Shown piece by piece: positions 7,437 to 15,771 of a stretch of DNA of 64,000 nucleotides. Below the pieces are notes generated by a model. The model was not told where the DNA came from, ran no database searches, and saw only the letters and a list, made by a program, of their open reading frames with translations. Source of the DNA: Chitinophaga jiangningensis (GTDB lineage: Bacteria; Bacteroidota; Bacteroidia; Chitinophagales; Chitinophagaceae); assembly GCF_900142605.1 (NCBI RefSeq), contig NZ_FRBL01000006.1, forward strand, positions 248,001-312,000. Direction: 5' to 3'. The translations under genes and the position numbers were made by a program. Positions within the stretch are counted from its first letter, which is position 1; each line of letters opens with the position of its first letter.

Positions 7437-7510
7437 AAAAAAATACGGCTCTGTGATCAGAGCCGTTTGCCTTTATAAATTCCACGTTATGAAAAACTGA
7501 TACAAAAATA
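7437..7510 (-). ncRNA. Small-RNA-like unit, copy 2, with promoter and terminator
   Basis: On the minus strand, a TATTTTTG -7 element (7503-7510) precedes the conserved block (7477-7495). A 9-bp hairpin follows (7445-7453 with 7458-7466, TGAT loop on the plus strand) and then seven T residues (plus-strand A-run 7437-7443). That is promoter, short conserved body and intrinsic terminator, predicting a transcript of about 60-65 nt. No open reading frame is apparent. Confidence 0.45.
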
Positions 7511-7876
7511 CGATATTTTGCTAAAACGTTTTAGTTAAACTTAGTTTTTTTACAGATTGTTGATAATTCCATTTTCTCAATCCTGTAATTGTAATCCAAA
7601 GGTCGGACCAAAAGAACGTTTTGAAAAATTCTGCAGGTTAAATTATTCTTAAACAAGTTTAGATTTTGCAAAATTCATCGTATATGTAAATATTTTTATT
7701 TTTGGTTGTTTTTGATTTCTTTGTTGTTTCTGTATCAAATATACGAAACAAAAATCGAAAATTACAAGAGGTGCACCTAAAAAAATCGTGTTTTTGGACA
7801 AAAAACAATATATAAAATTTTTTATAATGTGTTTTATGCTCTTATTTTAGCATCCACCTCCTGCAATGGATTTTTT
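7511..7876. other. AT-rich intergenic stretch, no gene seen
   Basis: A strongly AT-rich 366-bp stretch downstream of the minus-strand aminotransferase. It contains chance-level matches to TAnnTTTG on both strands (for example 7697-7704 plus, 7736-7743 minus) but no coding frame, and no clear terminator hairpin after the aminotransferase. Confidence 0.5.
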
Positions 7877-9079
7877 TTATTTGATAGCCGTACGGCCAGG
7901 ATATACTTTTAAAGCTTCTGCCAGGCTTATCATCGCACTCCGGATATCCTCCAGGTTTAGCACATAAGCCAGTCGCACCTCATTCAATCCCAGTCCGGCA
8001 GTAGCATAGAAACCGGTAGCAGGCGCCATCATAACTGTTTGACCCTCATACTGGAAATGCTCCAGAATCCACTGACAGAACTTATCGGAGTCATCAATTG
8101 GCAGCTGCGCCATGGCATAAAACGCCCCACCGGGATTCGGACAGAATACGCCCGGAATTTCGTTGAGCATTTTTACCAACAGGTCACGGCGACTCTGATA
8201 CTCCGCCTTAATACCGTCGAAGTAGTCTGCTGGCAGATCCACAGCGGCTTCACCAGCGATCTGTGCAAAGGAAGGAGGGCTCAGGCGGGCCTGTGCAAAC
8301 TTCATGGTAGCATCCAGTACTTCCTGGTTTTTGGTAACAAATGCACCGATACGGCCACCACAAGCGCTGTAACGCTTGGAAATAGTGTCCATCAGGATTA
8401 CATTGTTGTCCATACCTTCCAGGTTGGCAGCGCTGAAATGTTTGCCACTATAGCAAAACTCGCGGTATGCCTCGTCGGAAAACAGGTACAGGTTATGTTT
8501 CAGACACAGGGTTTTTAACACCTCCATCTCTTCTTTACTGTACAGGTACCCGGTTGGGTTATTAGGGTTACAGATCAGGATTGCTTTGGTGCGTGGAGTA
8601 ATTGCTTTTTCGAAATCCTCCATGGCAGGCAGGGCAAAACCGGTGCTGATATTAGCAGTGATAGTTTTAATCTTAACTTCAGCTTCTACGGCAAAACCAT
8701 TGTAGTTCGCGTAAAATGGTTCCGGCACAATGATTTCGTCTCCCGGATCGAGGCAGGCCATAAATGCAAACAGGATGGCTTCGGAGCCACCGGTGGTTAC
8801 AATAATCTGGTTGTGATTCACTGCGATATCGAAACGCTTGTAATATTCCACCAGTTTGCGGCGATAACTTTCGTTGCCGGCGCTGTGACTGTATTCCAGA
8901 ATTTTAAAGTCAGAATGACGTACCGCATCCAGGATTTGTTTTGGTGTTTCAATGTCCGGCTGACCGATGTTGAGGTGATATACCTTTACACCTTTCTTCT
9001 TTGCTGCTTCAGCAAAAGGGACAAGTTTTCTGATGGGAGAGGGCGGCATAACCTTCCCTCTCTGGCTAATGGTAGGCAT
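7877..9079 (-). CDS. Class I/II PLP-dependent aminotransferase
   Basis: A 400-residue fold-type I aminotransferase of the aspartate aminotransferase superfamily, which moves amino groups between amino and 2-oxo acids in the cytosol. Visible motifs are NPNNPTG (residues 171-177), the PLP-pyridine aspartate in SDEAY (D202) and the Schiff-base lysine in TISKRYS (K235). The frame is open to 9142, but a TATCTTTG promoter element lies inside that extension, so the start at 9079 (MPTISQRGKVMPPSPIRKL) is chosen. Substrate specificity cannot be read from sequence; relatives are annotated as aspartate or aromatic aminotransferases. Confidence 0.9.
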   Translation of the reverse strand: MPTISQRGKVMPPSPIRKLVPFAEAAKKKGVKVYHLNIGQPDIETPKQILDAVRHSDFKILEYSHSAGNESYRRKLVEYYKRFDIAVNHNQIIVTTGGSEAILFAFMACLDPGDEIIVPEPFYANYNGFAVEAEVKIKTITANISTGFALPAMEDFEKAITPRTKAILICNPNNPTGYLYSKEEMEVLKTLCLKHNLYLFSDEAYREFCYSGKHFSAANLEGMDNNVILMDTISKRYSACGGRIGAFVTKNQEVLDATMKFAQARLSPPSFAQIAGEAAVDLPADYFDGIKAEYQSRRDLLVKMLNEIPGVFCPNPGGAFYAMAQLPIDDSDKFCQWILEHFQYEGQTVMMAPATGFYATAGLGLNEVRLAYVLNLEDIRSAMISLAEALKVYPGRTAIK

Positions 9080-9105
9080 ATAATTGTTTTGATTCTTTTG
9101 CGTTG

Positions 9106-9113
9106 CAAAGATA
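9106..9113 (-). promoter_or_regulatory. -7 promoter element of the aminotransferase
   Basis: CAAAGATA on the plus strand reads TATCTTTG on the minus strand. It lies 26 bases upstream of the chosen start codon and downstream of the DUF1573 terminator, so the aminotransferase has its own promoter. A TTG on the minus strand (9136-9138) lies 22 bases further upstream. Confidence 0.6.
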
Positions 9114-9152
9114 GGTGAATTAGATGTCTGGATATCAAACATAAAGGCAACA

Positions 9153-9185
9153 AAAAAGCCTTACAGACTATCTGTAAGGCTTTTT
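9153..9185 (-). terminator. Terminator of the DUF1573 gene
   Basis: A perfect 15-bp stem, AAAAAGCCTTACAGA (9153-9167) with its complement (9171-9185), and a three-base loop. A/T tails on both sides would let it work in either direction. It lies 20 bases past the DUF1573 stop. Confidence 0.9.
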
Positions 9186-9205
9186 CTATGAAGAAATAAC
9201 TTGTG

Positions 9206-9601
9206 TTATTTGCTGGATGGACTTCCTACTGTACCAGTCAGATGCAGTTCTTTGTCTGAATCCACTCCTCTGAATTTAACCCAGATAGTTTTGTTTTGCT
9301 GGCCGATGCTGCTCGCGTTGTAGCTGGCAGTCACCTTGCCTTTTTTGCCAGGGAGAATTGGTTCACTCGTCCATTTTGGAGTCGTGCAACCGCAGCTCGC
9401 TCGCGCCGCTTCAATCAAAACTGGTTCTTTTGAGATGTTAGTGAATTCGAAATCAACTGTCACCGGCTTGTTCAAATCGGTTTTGCCGAAATCAATGGTT
9501 TCTTTCGCGAATTTAACCTTCGCGTCAGCAGGGTTTTGTTGTGCCCAGAGTGCTGTTGAGATCAACAGAGTTGCAAATAGGGATAGAAGAAACTTTTTCA
9601 T
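9206..9601 (-). CDS. Exported DUF1573 domain protein
   Basis: A 131-residue protein with a signal peptide (MKKFLLSLFATLLISTALWA, cleavage probably after WAQ). A single DUF1573 immunoglobulin-like domain follows, with the recognisable FAKETIDFGK and CGCTTPKW motifs. DUF1573 proteins are abundant secreted proteins in Bacteroidota; their biochemical role is not established. It is monocistronic, with its own terminator and a long AT-rich upstream region. Confidence 0.88.
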   Translation of the reverse strand: MKKFLLSLFATLLISTALWAQQNPADAKVKFAKETIDFGKTDLNKPVTVDFEFTNISKEPVLIEAARASCGCTTPKWTSEPILPGKKGKVTASYNASSIGQQNKTIWVKFRGVDSDKELHLTGTVGSPSSK

Positions 9602-9774
9602 TTTATACTGGTTTTAAAAGCGACTGGTTAAAAAAAATAAATTTTTCCAAGTTCTCAGACAAATTTACGGCCAAAAACTGTTTGTTACCTAACAATTTAT
9701 TAAATTCTTATTAAAAAAATCAGATTATTTTAAATATGAATTTTCAAGGCATTTCCGAACTGTATAATTAACCT

Positions 9775-9782
9775 TACTTTTG
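9775..9782 (+). promoter_or_regulatory. -7 promoter element of the E1 fusion gene
   Basis: TACTTTTG matches TAnnTTTG and lies 17 bases upstream of the ATG at 9800. Confidence 0.55.
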
Positions 9783-9799
9783 TACTTTAACCATGAGGC

Positions 9800-12202
9800 A
9801 TGATAGAAAATAACGAACTCGCTATGAATATAGAAAGCCGGTTGTCATTCGAAGAATTCCGCAAGGAGGTGTTAAATGACTACAGGTTGGCCTGCGTAAG
9901 CAGAGAAGTTAGTCTGCTCGCCCGTAAGGAGGTTCTTACCGGTAAAGCTAAGTTTGGCATTTTTGGAGATGGAAAGGAAGTGGCGCAGATAGCGATGTCC
10001 AAATATTTTCAGCCGGGGGACTTTCGCTCAGGTTATTATCGCGACCAGACTGTAGCTTTTGCTACGGGCATCGCCACTCCTGAACAATTCTTTTCGCAGT
10101 TATACGCCGATCCGGATGTGAACCATGATCCGTTTTCCGGTGGCCGACAAATGAACTCGCACTTTGCTACTCCTAATATTGATAAGGAGGGTAATATGCT
10201 GCCATTGGTAGAGATGAAGAATTCTGCTGCTGACATGGCACCTACCGCCGGCCAGATGCCCCGCGCATTAGGTCTGGCCCTGGCATCCAAGCTTTTCCGT
10301 AAAGTGGAGGAGCTGCAGGATATGAAACACCTCTCTAACGGCGGTAACGAAATCGCGTTTGCTACTATCGGTGACGCCTCTACGTCGGAAGGGCATTTCT
10401 GGGAAACCATGAATGCTGCTGGTGTATTGCAGGTGCCACTGGCTGTATTCGTATGGGACGATGGTTATGGCATTTCTGTACCACGTAAATACCAGACTAC
10501 CAAAAACTCCATTTCCGCAGCCCTCGAAGGATTCCGTAAAGCTAACGGAACCAATGGCTTCGACATATATAATATCAAAGGCTGGGATTATGCCGGCATG
10601 TGCGAAGTACTGGAATCTGCCATCCGCAAGATCCGTGAAACCCACGTCCCCGCACTCTTCCACGTGGAAGAAATCACTCAGCCGCAAGGCCACTCTACCA
10701 GCGGTTCCCACGAGCGTTACAAAAGCAAGGAGCGCCTCGCCTGGGAAAAAGAATTCGACTGTAACGTAAAAATGCGTTCCTGGATTCTGGAAAATGCCCT
10801 GGCAGATGAAGCTACACTCACAGCCATCGAAGCGGAAGCAAAAACTACCGCCCAGGATGCCCGTAAATCAGCATGGGAAAAATACATCACGCCGATTAAA
10901 GCCGATGTTCAACAGTTTATAGCAACTGCTACGCCGGTACTGGCGATTGCAGGCAGCAAAGCAGAATTTGTACAGAAGGCCATTCATGAAGTGCAGACCA
11001 ATCGCGAGCCGCAACGCCGCGATATCCTGAAAGCTGCCGCTGCTATCCTTGTACGCCTCAAAGCACAGAAAAACGAAGCAGCAGTACAACAACTGCAAGC
11101 TTACTACGATACCTACTTCCAACAGGAAAAGGAAAACTATACTTCAGGTTTACACGCATCCGGCGCCAATTCCGCGCTGAATGTGCCGGTTATCCCTGCT
11201 CAATACGGCGATGAGCCTACCGTTATCAACGGTTACGAAGTACTGAACAAATACTTTGACCAGCTCTTTACCAACAACCCAAGAGTATTTGCTTTTGGTG
11301 AGGATGTGGGTAAAATAGGAGATGTAAACCAGGGCTTTGCAGGCCTGCAACAAAAGCATGGAGGTTTCCGTATAGCCGATACCGGTATCCGCGAACTCAC
11401 CATCATGGGGCAGGGTATAGGGATGGCTCTCCGCGGCCTTCGCCCAATTGCTGAAATTCAGTATCTGGATTACCTGCTGTACGGACTGCAACCACTCAGC
11501 GATGATGTGGCGTCCCTGCAATACCGTACCAAAGGCGCCATGTACTGTCCGCTGATTGTACGTACCCGTGGTCACCGCCTCGAAGGTATCTGGCACAGCG
11601 GCTCTCCAATGGGAATGATTATCAACTCCCTGCGGGGTATGTATGTTTGCGTGCCACGTAACATGGTGCAGGCAGCCGGTATGTACAATACCTTACTGCA
11701 AGCCAATGAGCCTGCTATTGTGATTGAATCACTCAACGGTTACCGCCTGAAAGAAAAACTGCCGGTTAACCTCGACGCATACACGGTGCCATTAGGTATC
11801 CCTGAAATTTTGAAACAGGGGGATGACGTGACCATCGTTACTTACGGTTCCATGACCCGCATCGTGGAAGAGGCAGTAAGTACACTCGAAGAACTGGGTG
11901 TTTCCTGCGAAGTAATTGATGTGCAAACGTTATTACCTTTCGATATCAATCACCTCATTGTTGAATCACTGAAGAAAACCAACCGCATCCTCTTTGCTGA
12001 CGAGGACGTGCCAGGTGGTGGTACCGCCTACATGTTCCAGCAGGTGATGGAAGAGCAGGGTGGTTACCGTTGGCTCGACGTAGCGCCACGCACCCTGAGC
12101 GCACAGGCCCACAGGCCGGCGTATGGCTCTGATGGCGATTACTTCTCCAAACCAAATGCAGAAGATGTGATCAAAATAGTGATGGAAATGATGGAAGAAT
12201 AG
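9800..12202 (+). CDS. 2-oxo acid dehydrogenase E1, alpha-beta fusion
   Basis: Thiamine-diphosphate-dependent E1 that decarboxylates branched-chain 2-oxo acids or pyruvate and passes the acyl group to lipoyl E2. Residues about 30-370 are the E1-alpha domain, with the ThDP motif starting GDASTSEGHFWETMN. After a helical linker (about 370-470), residues 475-800 are the E1-beta domain (NNPRVFAFGEDVGKIGDVNQ, HSGSPMG, DVQTLLPFD). Separate subunits are the rule, so the 800-residue chain is a natural fusion, a form known in Bacteroidota. E2 and E3 are not nearby. A second ATG nine codons in is an alternative start. Confidence 0.93.
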   Translation: MIENNELAMNIESRLSFEEFRKEVLNDYRLACVSREVSLLARKEVLTGKAKFGIFGDGKEVAQIAMSKYFQPGDFRSGYYRDQTVAFATGIATPEQFFSQLYADPDVNHDPFSGGRQMNSHFATPNIDKEGNMLPLVEMKNSAADMAPTAGQMPRALGLALASKLFRKVEELQDMKHLSNGGNEIAFATIGDASTSEGHFWETMNAAGVLQVPLAVFVWDDGYGISVPRKYQTTKNSISAALEGFRKANGTNGFDIYNIKGWDYAGMCEVLESAIRKIRETHVPALFHVEEITQPQGHSTSGSHERYKSKERLAWEKEFDCNVKMRSWILENALADEATLTAIEAEAKTTAQDARKSAWEKYITPIKADVQQFIATATPVLAIAGSKAEFVQKAIHEVQTNREPQRRDILKAAAAILVRLKAQKNEAAVQQLQAYYDTYFQQEKENYTSGLHASGANSALNVPVIPAQYGDEPTVINGYEVLNKYFDQLFTNNPRVFAFGEDVGKIGDVNQGFAGLQQKHGGFRIADTGIRELTIMGQGIGMALRGLRPIAEIQYLDYLLYGLQPLSDDVASLQYRTKGAMYCPLIVRTRGHRLEGIWHSGSPMGMIINSLRGMYVCVPRNMVQAAGMYNTLLQANEPAIVIESLNGYRLKEKLPVNLDAYTVPLGIPEILKQGDDVTIVTYGSMTRIVEEAVSTLEELGVSCEVIDVQTLLPFDINHLIVESLKKTNRILFADEDVPGGGTAYMFQQVMEEQGGYRWLDVAPRTLSAQAHRPAYGSDGDYFSKPNAEDVIKIVMEMMEE

Positions 12203-12224
12203 CCGACAAACCATCTCATAATAT

Positions 12225-12257
12225 AAAAAAGACCGATCGCCAGGATCGGTCTTTTTT
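12225..12257 (+). terminator. Terminator of the E1 fusion gene
   Basis: GACCGATC (12231-12238) pairs with GATCGGTC (12244-12251), extended by A6/T6 on the flanks, with a five-base loop. A canonical intrinsic terminator. Confidence 0.92.
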
Positions 12258-12444
12258 TGTGTCATAATACTGCCAGAAAAAAAACCGGTATTAGCGAATA
12301 ATAAATGTAAAAATTACCTTCATTTTGTTGAAGACCCGACCCAGCGCAAATCTGATTTAAACAGTGGACAAGCACCAGTGAACGTAGTTAATTCCATTTG
12401 TACACGGAGCACTTAATATATGCTAAACCAAAATCCGATCACGC

Positions 12445-13758
12445 ATGAAAAAGTACCCTATTATTATGCTTTGCCTGCTGCTGGCAGCATGTGCAAAAAG
12501 CATTGACAGTGAACTGGCAGAAAAAAGTAATTCCCCAAAAGCCACTACCGAGCTGGTTACAACGGACACGGTTACACTATACAGTAACGGTTACGTATAT
12601 CCGAAAGAGCAAAGCAATGGGTATGGCACCATCGGCACCTCCGGGCTCGGCGCCTGGACGGATACTTCCGGCATCACCAGGGTTTACTTCTATCCAACTA
12701 CTACCGGTAGTATTAATGTATCTATCCGCGTAAAGGCTCCTGGCAACACCAATACGCTGCGTATCCGCCTGGATAGTTCAGGTACTGCCTACAACGTAGT
12801 GGTAAACCAAACCTCTTCCTATGTTACCCTCAACGTAGGATCATTTAATATTTCGTCGGCTAACTATCATTGCATAGAGATCAAAGCCGTTACAAAAAAT
12901 GGTACTTACCTGCCGGATGTACAGTCGGTGGTGATCACCAGCTCACTGGGGCTCAAGTACAATAAGAGCCAGTATCGCGGTGCACCGGCTACACACCTGA
13001 GCTATAAGTATCCGGGCGACAGCGCCATTTCCTGGTTCTACACAGAAGTAAACGTGCCTTCCGGCGCAGATCCGCTGTATGCCTATTACATGACCAATGG
13101 CTTCTGGGATGGTTATTTCGGTATTCAGGTAAATTCCCCGACAGAGCGCAGGATTCTTTTCAGCATCTGGAGTAATTACAACACCAATGATCCGAATGAA
13201 ATTCCGGCGGATTATGCGGTAACACTGGTGCGAAAAGGCACAGGCGTTGTGGATAATGCCTTTGGTAATGAGGGGTCCGGCGGACAAACCTACCTCGTAT
13301 TTCCATGGGTAACCGGCAACACGTATAAAATGCTGGTACACGCCGAGGCTGCTGGTACACATACACTTTTCACCGCCTGGTACTATGCGCCTGAAAACGG
13401 TGCCTGGAAACTGCTGGCAGAATGGGATAAATCCAAAACCAATGGACAGCTGCTGGGAGGATTATATTCCTTTGTGGAAAACTTTGGCAGTAACGGTCAA
13501 AATTATTTCAAAGCCCGCTATGGCAACCAGTGGGTACGTACTAAAAATGGCAACTGGATAGAAGTGACACAGGCTTCTTTCACTACCACTGCTTCTGATG
13601 CGGCGCACCAGCGATATGATATTGGTGCAGGCATTGAAACAAGTATGATGTATATGTACAGTGGTGGTTTCCGCCAGGTGGGTAATAGTGTAGGCGTAAC
13701 CTACACGCGTCCATCCAGCGGCAGCGCGCCGTCAGTAAACCTTTCCACACTTCCTTAA
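12445..13758 (+). CDS. Lipoprotein with DUF5077/DUF3472-like domains
   Basis: A 437-residue surface or periplasmic lipoprotein. The signal peptide ends in a lipobox (LLLAAC, Cys16). Residues about 45-165 look like a DUF5077-type beta-sandwich (YPKEQSNGYGTIGTSGLGAW). Residues 175-430 match the DUF3472 pattern: SWFYTEVNVPSGADPLYAYY, then GYFGIQVNSPTERRILFSIW. Such proteins are frequent in polysaccharide-degrading Bacteroidota, but no activity is established. It faces the SusD/SusC operon tail to tail, so it may serve the same substrate without being co-transcribed. It ends in its own hairpin terminator. Confidence 0.8.
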   Translation: MKKYPIIMLCLLLAACAKSIDSELAEKSNSPKATTELVTTDTVTLYSNGYVYPKEQSNGYGTIGTSGLGAWTDTSGITRVYFYPTTTGSINVSIRVKAPGNTNTLRIRLDSSGTAYNVVVNQTSSYVTLNVGSFNISSANYHCIEIKAVTKNGTYLPDVQSVVITSSLGLKYNKSQYRGAPATHLSYKYPGDSAISWFYTEVNVPSGADPLYAYYMTNGFWDGYFGIQVNSPTERRILFSIWSNYNTNDPNEIPADYAVTLVRKGTGVVDNAFGNEGSGGQTYLVFPWVTGNTYKMLVHAEAAGTHTLFTAWYYAPENGAWKLLAEWDKSKTNGQLLGGLYSFVENFGSNGQNYFKARYGNQWVRTKNGNWIEVTQASFTTTASDAAHQRYDIGAGIETSMMYMYSGGFRQVGNSVGVTYTRPSSGSAPSVNLSTLP

Positions 13759-13785
13759 TGAGGCGGTGCTCCGTGTAAAATAGGC

Positions 13786-13828
13786 GAAGCCACTACAAAG
13801 CATATAAGAGTGCTGGTGTAGTGGCTTC
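13786..13828 (+). terminator. Terminator after the DUF3472-type lipoprotein
   Basis: GAAGCCACTAC (13786-13796) pairs perfectly with its complement (13818-13828), followed by TTTAAAT. It lies between the convergent lipoprotein and susD-like genes and could act in both directions. Confidence 0.75.
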
Positions 13829-13983
13829 TTTAAATAAATGAATTAAATCAGTTGCAGGCTTAGTTAATTATTTATGGCGCTGCAAAGGTGGGGTAATATT
13901 TCAGTCTTTAGAATGGCGGTGATCTTAATTAATGATTTCTTTACATGGATGAAAGGCCGGTTCTCAAAAAATTGATTTTAAGC

Positions 13984-15753
13984 CTAATTCCAGCCCGGAT
14001 TCTGTGTCATGGTATTACCTGGCACCTGTAGCTCTCCCAGTGGCACAGGGAGCAGGTAATCGCGGTTTACGTTGAATTTGTAACCATTGCTCAGGGCTCC
14101 TACCTTCTGATAAGGTTCAATATAGCCATTAGCATCTACCGGATAGCCGGAGAGCAGGCTTGCAGAAACGCGGCCCTGCCACTGTTTCAGCTTGGCACCT
14201 TTCGGTTTCCAGCCTACAATCAGGCGTTGTGCTGCGCCCCAGCGGTAAATATCATCTCTCCTGAAACCTTCGCAGGCAAGCTCTACTCTGCGTTCCCGGC
14301 GGATTTCGTTCATTACCGCACTCAACTGGGGGAATATCCATTTAGGGTCGGTAACGATAGCGCCAATGTTGAGTTTGGGCATACCTACACGGTCGCGCAG
14401 TTTATTTATAGTGAGATCTACATCTCCCTGTGTTAAAACCCCTAATTCCGCTTTTGCTTCTGCATTTATCAGCAATACTTCGGCATAGCGCATCAGGATC
14501 AGGCCGGTGGTACCTAGTTCTGCTGCATACTGCTGCATATAATCGGTATTATGCCCCTTATACACCTGGTAGCCCGTAGCAGGGCGGTTTTCGCTGGCTG
14601 CATCAAAAGTAGGGACCTGGAATAACAGGTTGGCTGCACCATTAGGCTGGTTGCTGGTAACAATGTGGTTGCCGTCGTTGACATACATGGTTTGCGCCAG
14701 GCGCGGATCACGACCGGTTACCACCAACTGCAGGGAATCATCGCCTTTATACAGGCTACTCACCGAAATTGGCTGACCATCTGCACAGAGATAATCGTCC
14801 ACCAGGCTCTTGGTTAAGCCCCTGCCTGCGCCTGTATTCGTATATCTGTGCCAGTTATGGGAAGGACCCGTTGTAATATTGTACTGTCGCCAGAAAATCA
14901 CTTCCTTGCTGCCACTGTAATCCACCTGGTTAAAGAGCGACCAGTAACCGTAATTTTTACCTACGTTATCCAGTGTGAATACACCGCTGGCCATCACAGC
15001 AGCAGACGCTTCAACGGCTTTCTGTAAGTATTTGTCAGGTGTAGCACCGCTCACACCAAAAGGAGTACCGGCCTGGTATTTTTCCCAGGTACCTTCGTAC
15101 AGGGCTATACGCGCCTGCAGAGCCTGTGCATATTCCCTGAACACCCGGCTGGCCTGTGCTGTTCCTTTTGCCGGCAGGTAAGCAATCGCACTGTCGAGAT
15201 CCGCGATGATGGAATCTGCAATCACATTGCGCGGTAATCTTTTGTTATACACCTCTTTTGATGAAGGGTCCAATACCTGGCTTACCCACGGCAGATCACC
15301 GTAGTTGCGCAGCATGTTGAAGTACCAGTAAGCCCTGAAAAATCTGGCTTCACCCACATAGGTTTTTACATTGCTCCATGGCTCTTTTACCTTGCTGTAA
15401 TTCGCCAGCAGGTAGTTGATATTGCGGAGGTTACCCCAGGAAGCAGTACTCCAGGTGTCGGAGGTGGCAGGCACCACGCTTTCCCCGTTCATACGGGTGT
15501 TGTAGCTGATGTATACCATGTTATCCGAACCCTGATCGGCATCTTCCCCGTAAATGCCAATGGTACCAAAGCCCGTATAGGCGGGGAAGTTATTGTAAAA
15601 GCTATTGGCGTAGAGTTTCAGGTCGTTCGATGTTTTCCAGTACTGCGCGTCACTGATCACCGTTTCAGGCGACCTTTCGAGAAAGCTTTTCTTGCAGGAA
15701 AAAAGTACGGACGACAATAGTATAGTGGCGGTGAATATCTTCGGAAATCGCAT
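13984..15753 (-). CDS. SusD/RagB family outer-membrane nutrient-binding lipoprotein
   Basis: A 589-residue surface lipoprotein that forms the lid of a SusCD importer and captures glycans or peptides. The lipobox is LFSC (Cys20), followed by KKSFLERSPETVISDAQYW, a typical SusD start. The TPR-like helices (about 80-330) and the C-terminal region with MRYAEVLLINAEAKAELG and EIRRERRVELACEGFRRDD are diagnostic. It follows the SusC-like gene by 18 bp on the same strand, so they are one operon. No glycoside hydrolase or peptidase adjoins it, so the substrate cannot be inferred. Confidence 0.96.
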   Translation of the reverse strand: MRFPKIFTATILLSSVLFSCKKSFLERSPETVISDAQYWKTSNDLKLYANSFYNNFPAYTGFGTIGIYGEDADQGSDNMVYISYNTRMNGESVVPATSDTWSTASWGNLRNINYLLANYSKVKEPWSNVKTYVGEARFFRAYWYFNMLRNYGDLPWVSQVLDPSSKEVYNKRLPRNVIADSIIADLDSAIAYLPAKGTAQASRVFREYAQALQARIALYEGTWEKYQAGTPFGVSGATPDKYLQKAVEASAAVMASGVFTLDNVGKNYGYWSLFNQVDYSGSKEVIFWRQYNITTGPSHNWHRYTNTGAGRGLTKSLVDDYLCADGQPISVSSLYKGDDSLQLVVTGRDPRLAQTMYVNDGNHIVTSNQPNGAANLLFQVPTFDAASENRPATGYQVYKGHNTDYMQQYAAELGTTGLILMRYAEVLLINAEAKAELGVLTQGDVDLTINKLRDRVGMPKLNIGAIVTDPKWIFPQLSAVMNEIRRERRVELACEGFRRDDIYRWGAAQRLIVGWKPKGAKLKQWQGRVSASLLSGYPVDANGYIEPYQKVGALSNGYKFNVNRDYLLPVPLGELQVPGNTMTQNPGWN

Positions 15754-15771
15754 ATGCTCAAATGTTTTTAA

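Noticed and set aside
12445..13758. DUF3472-type lipoprotein as part of the SusCD operon
   Set aside because: It is on the opposite strand, convergent with its own terminator. A functional link is possible, co-transcription is not.
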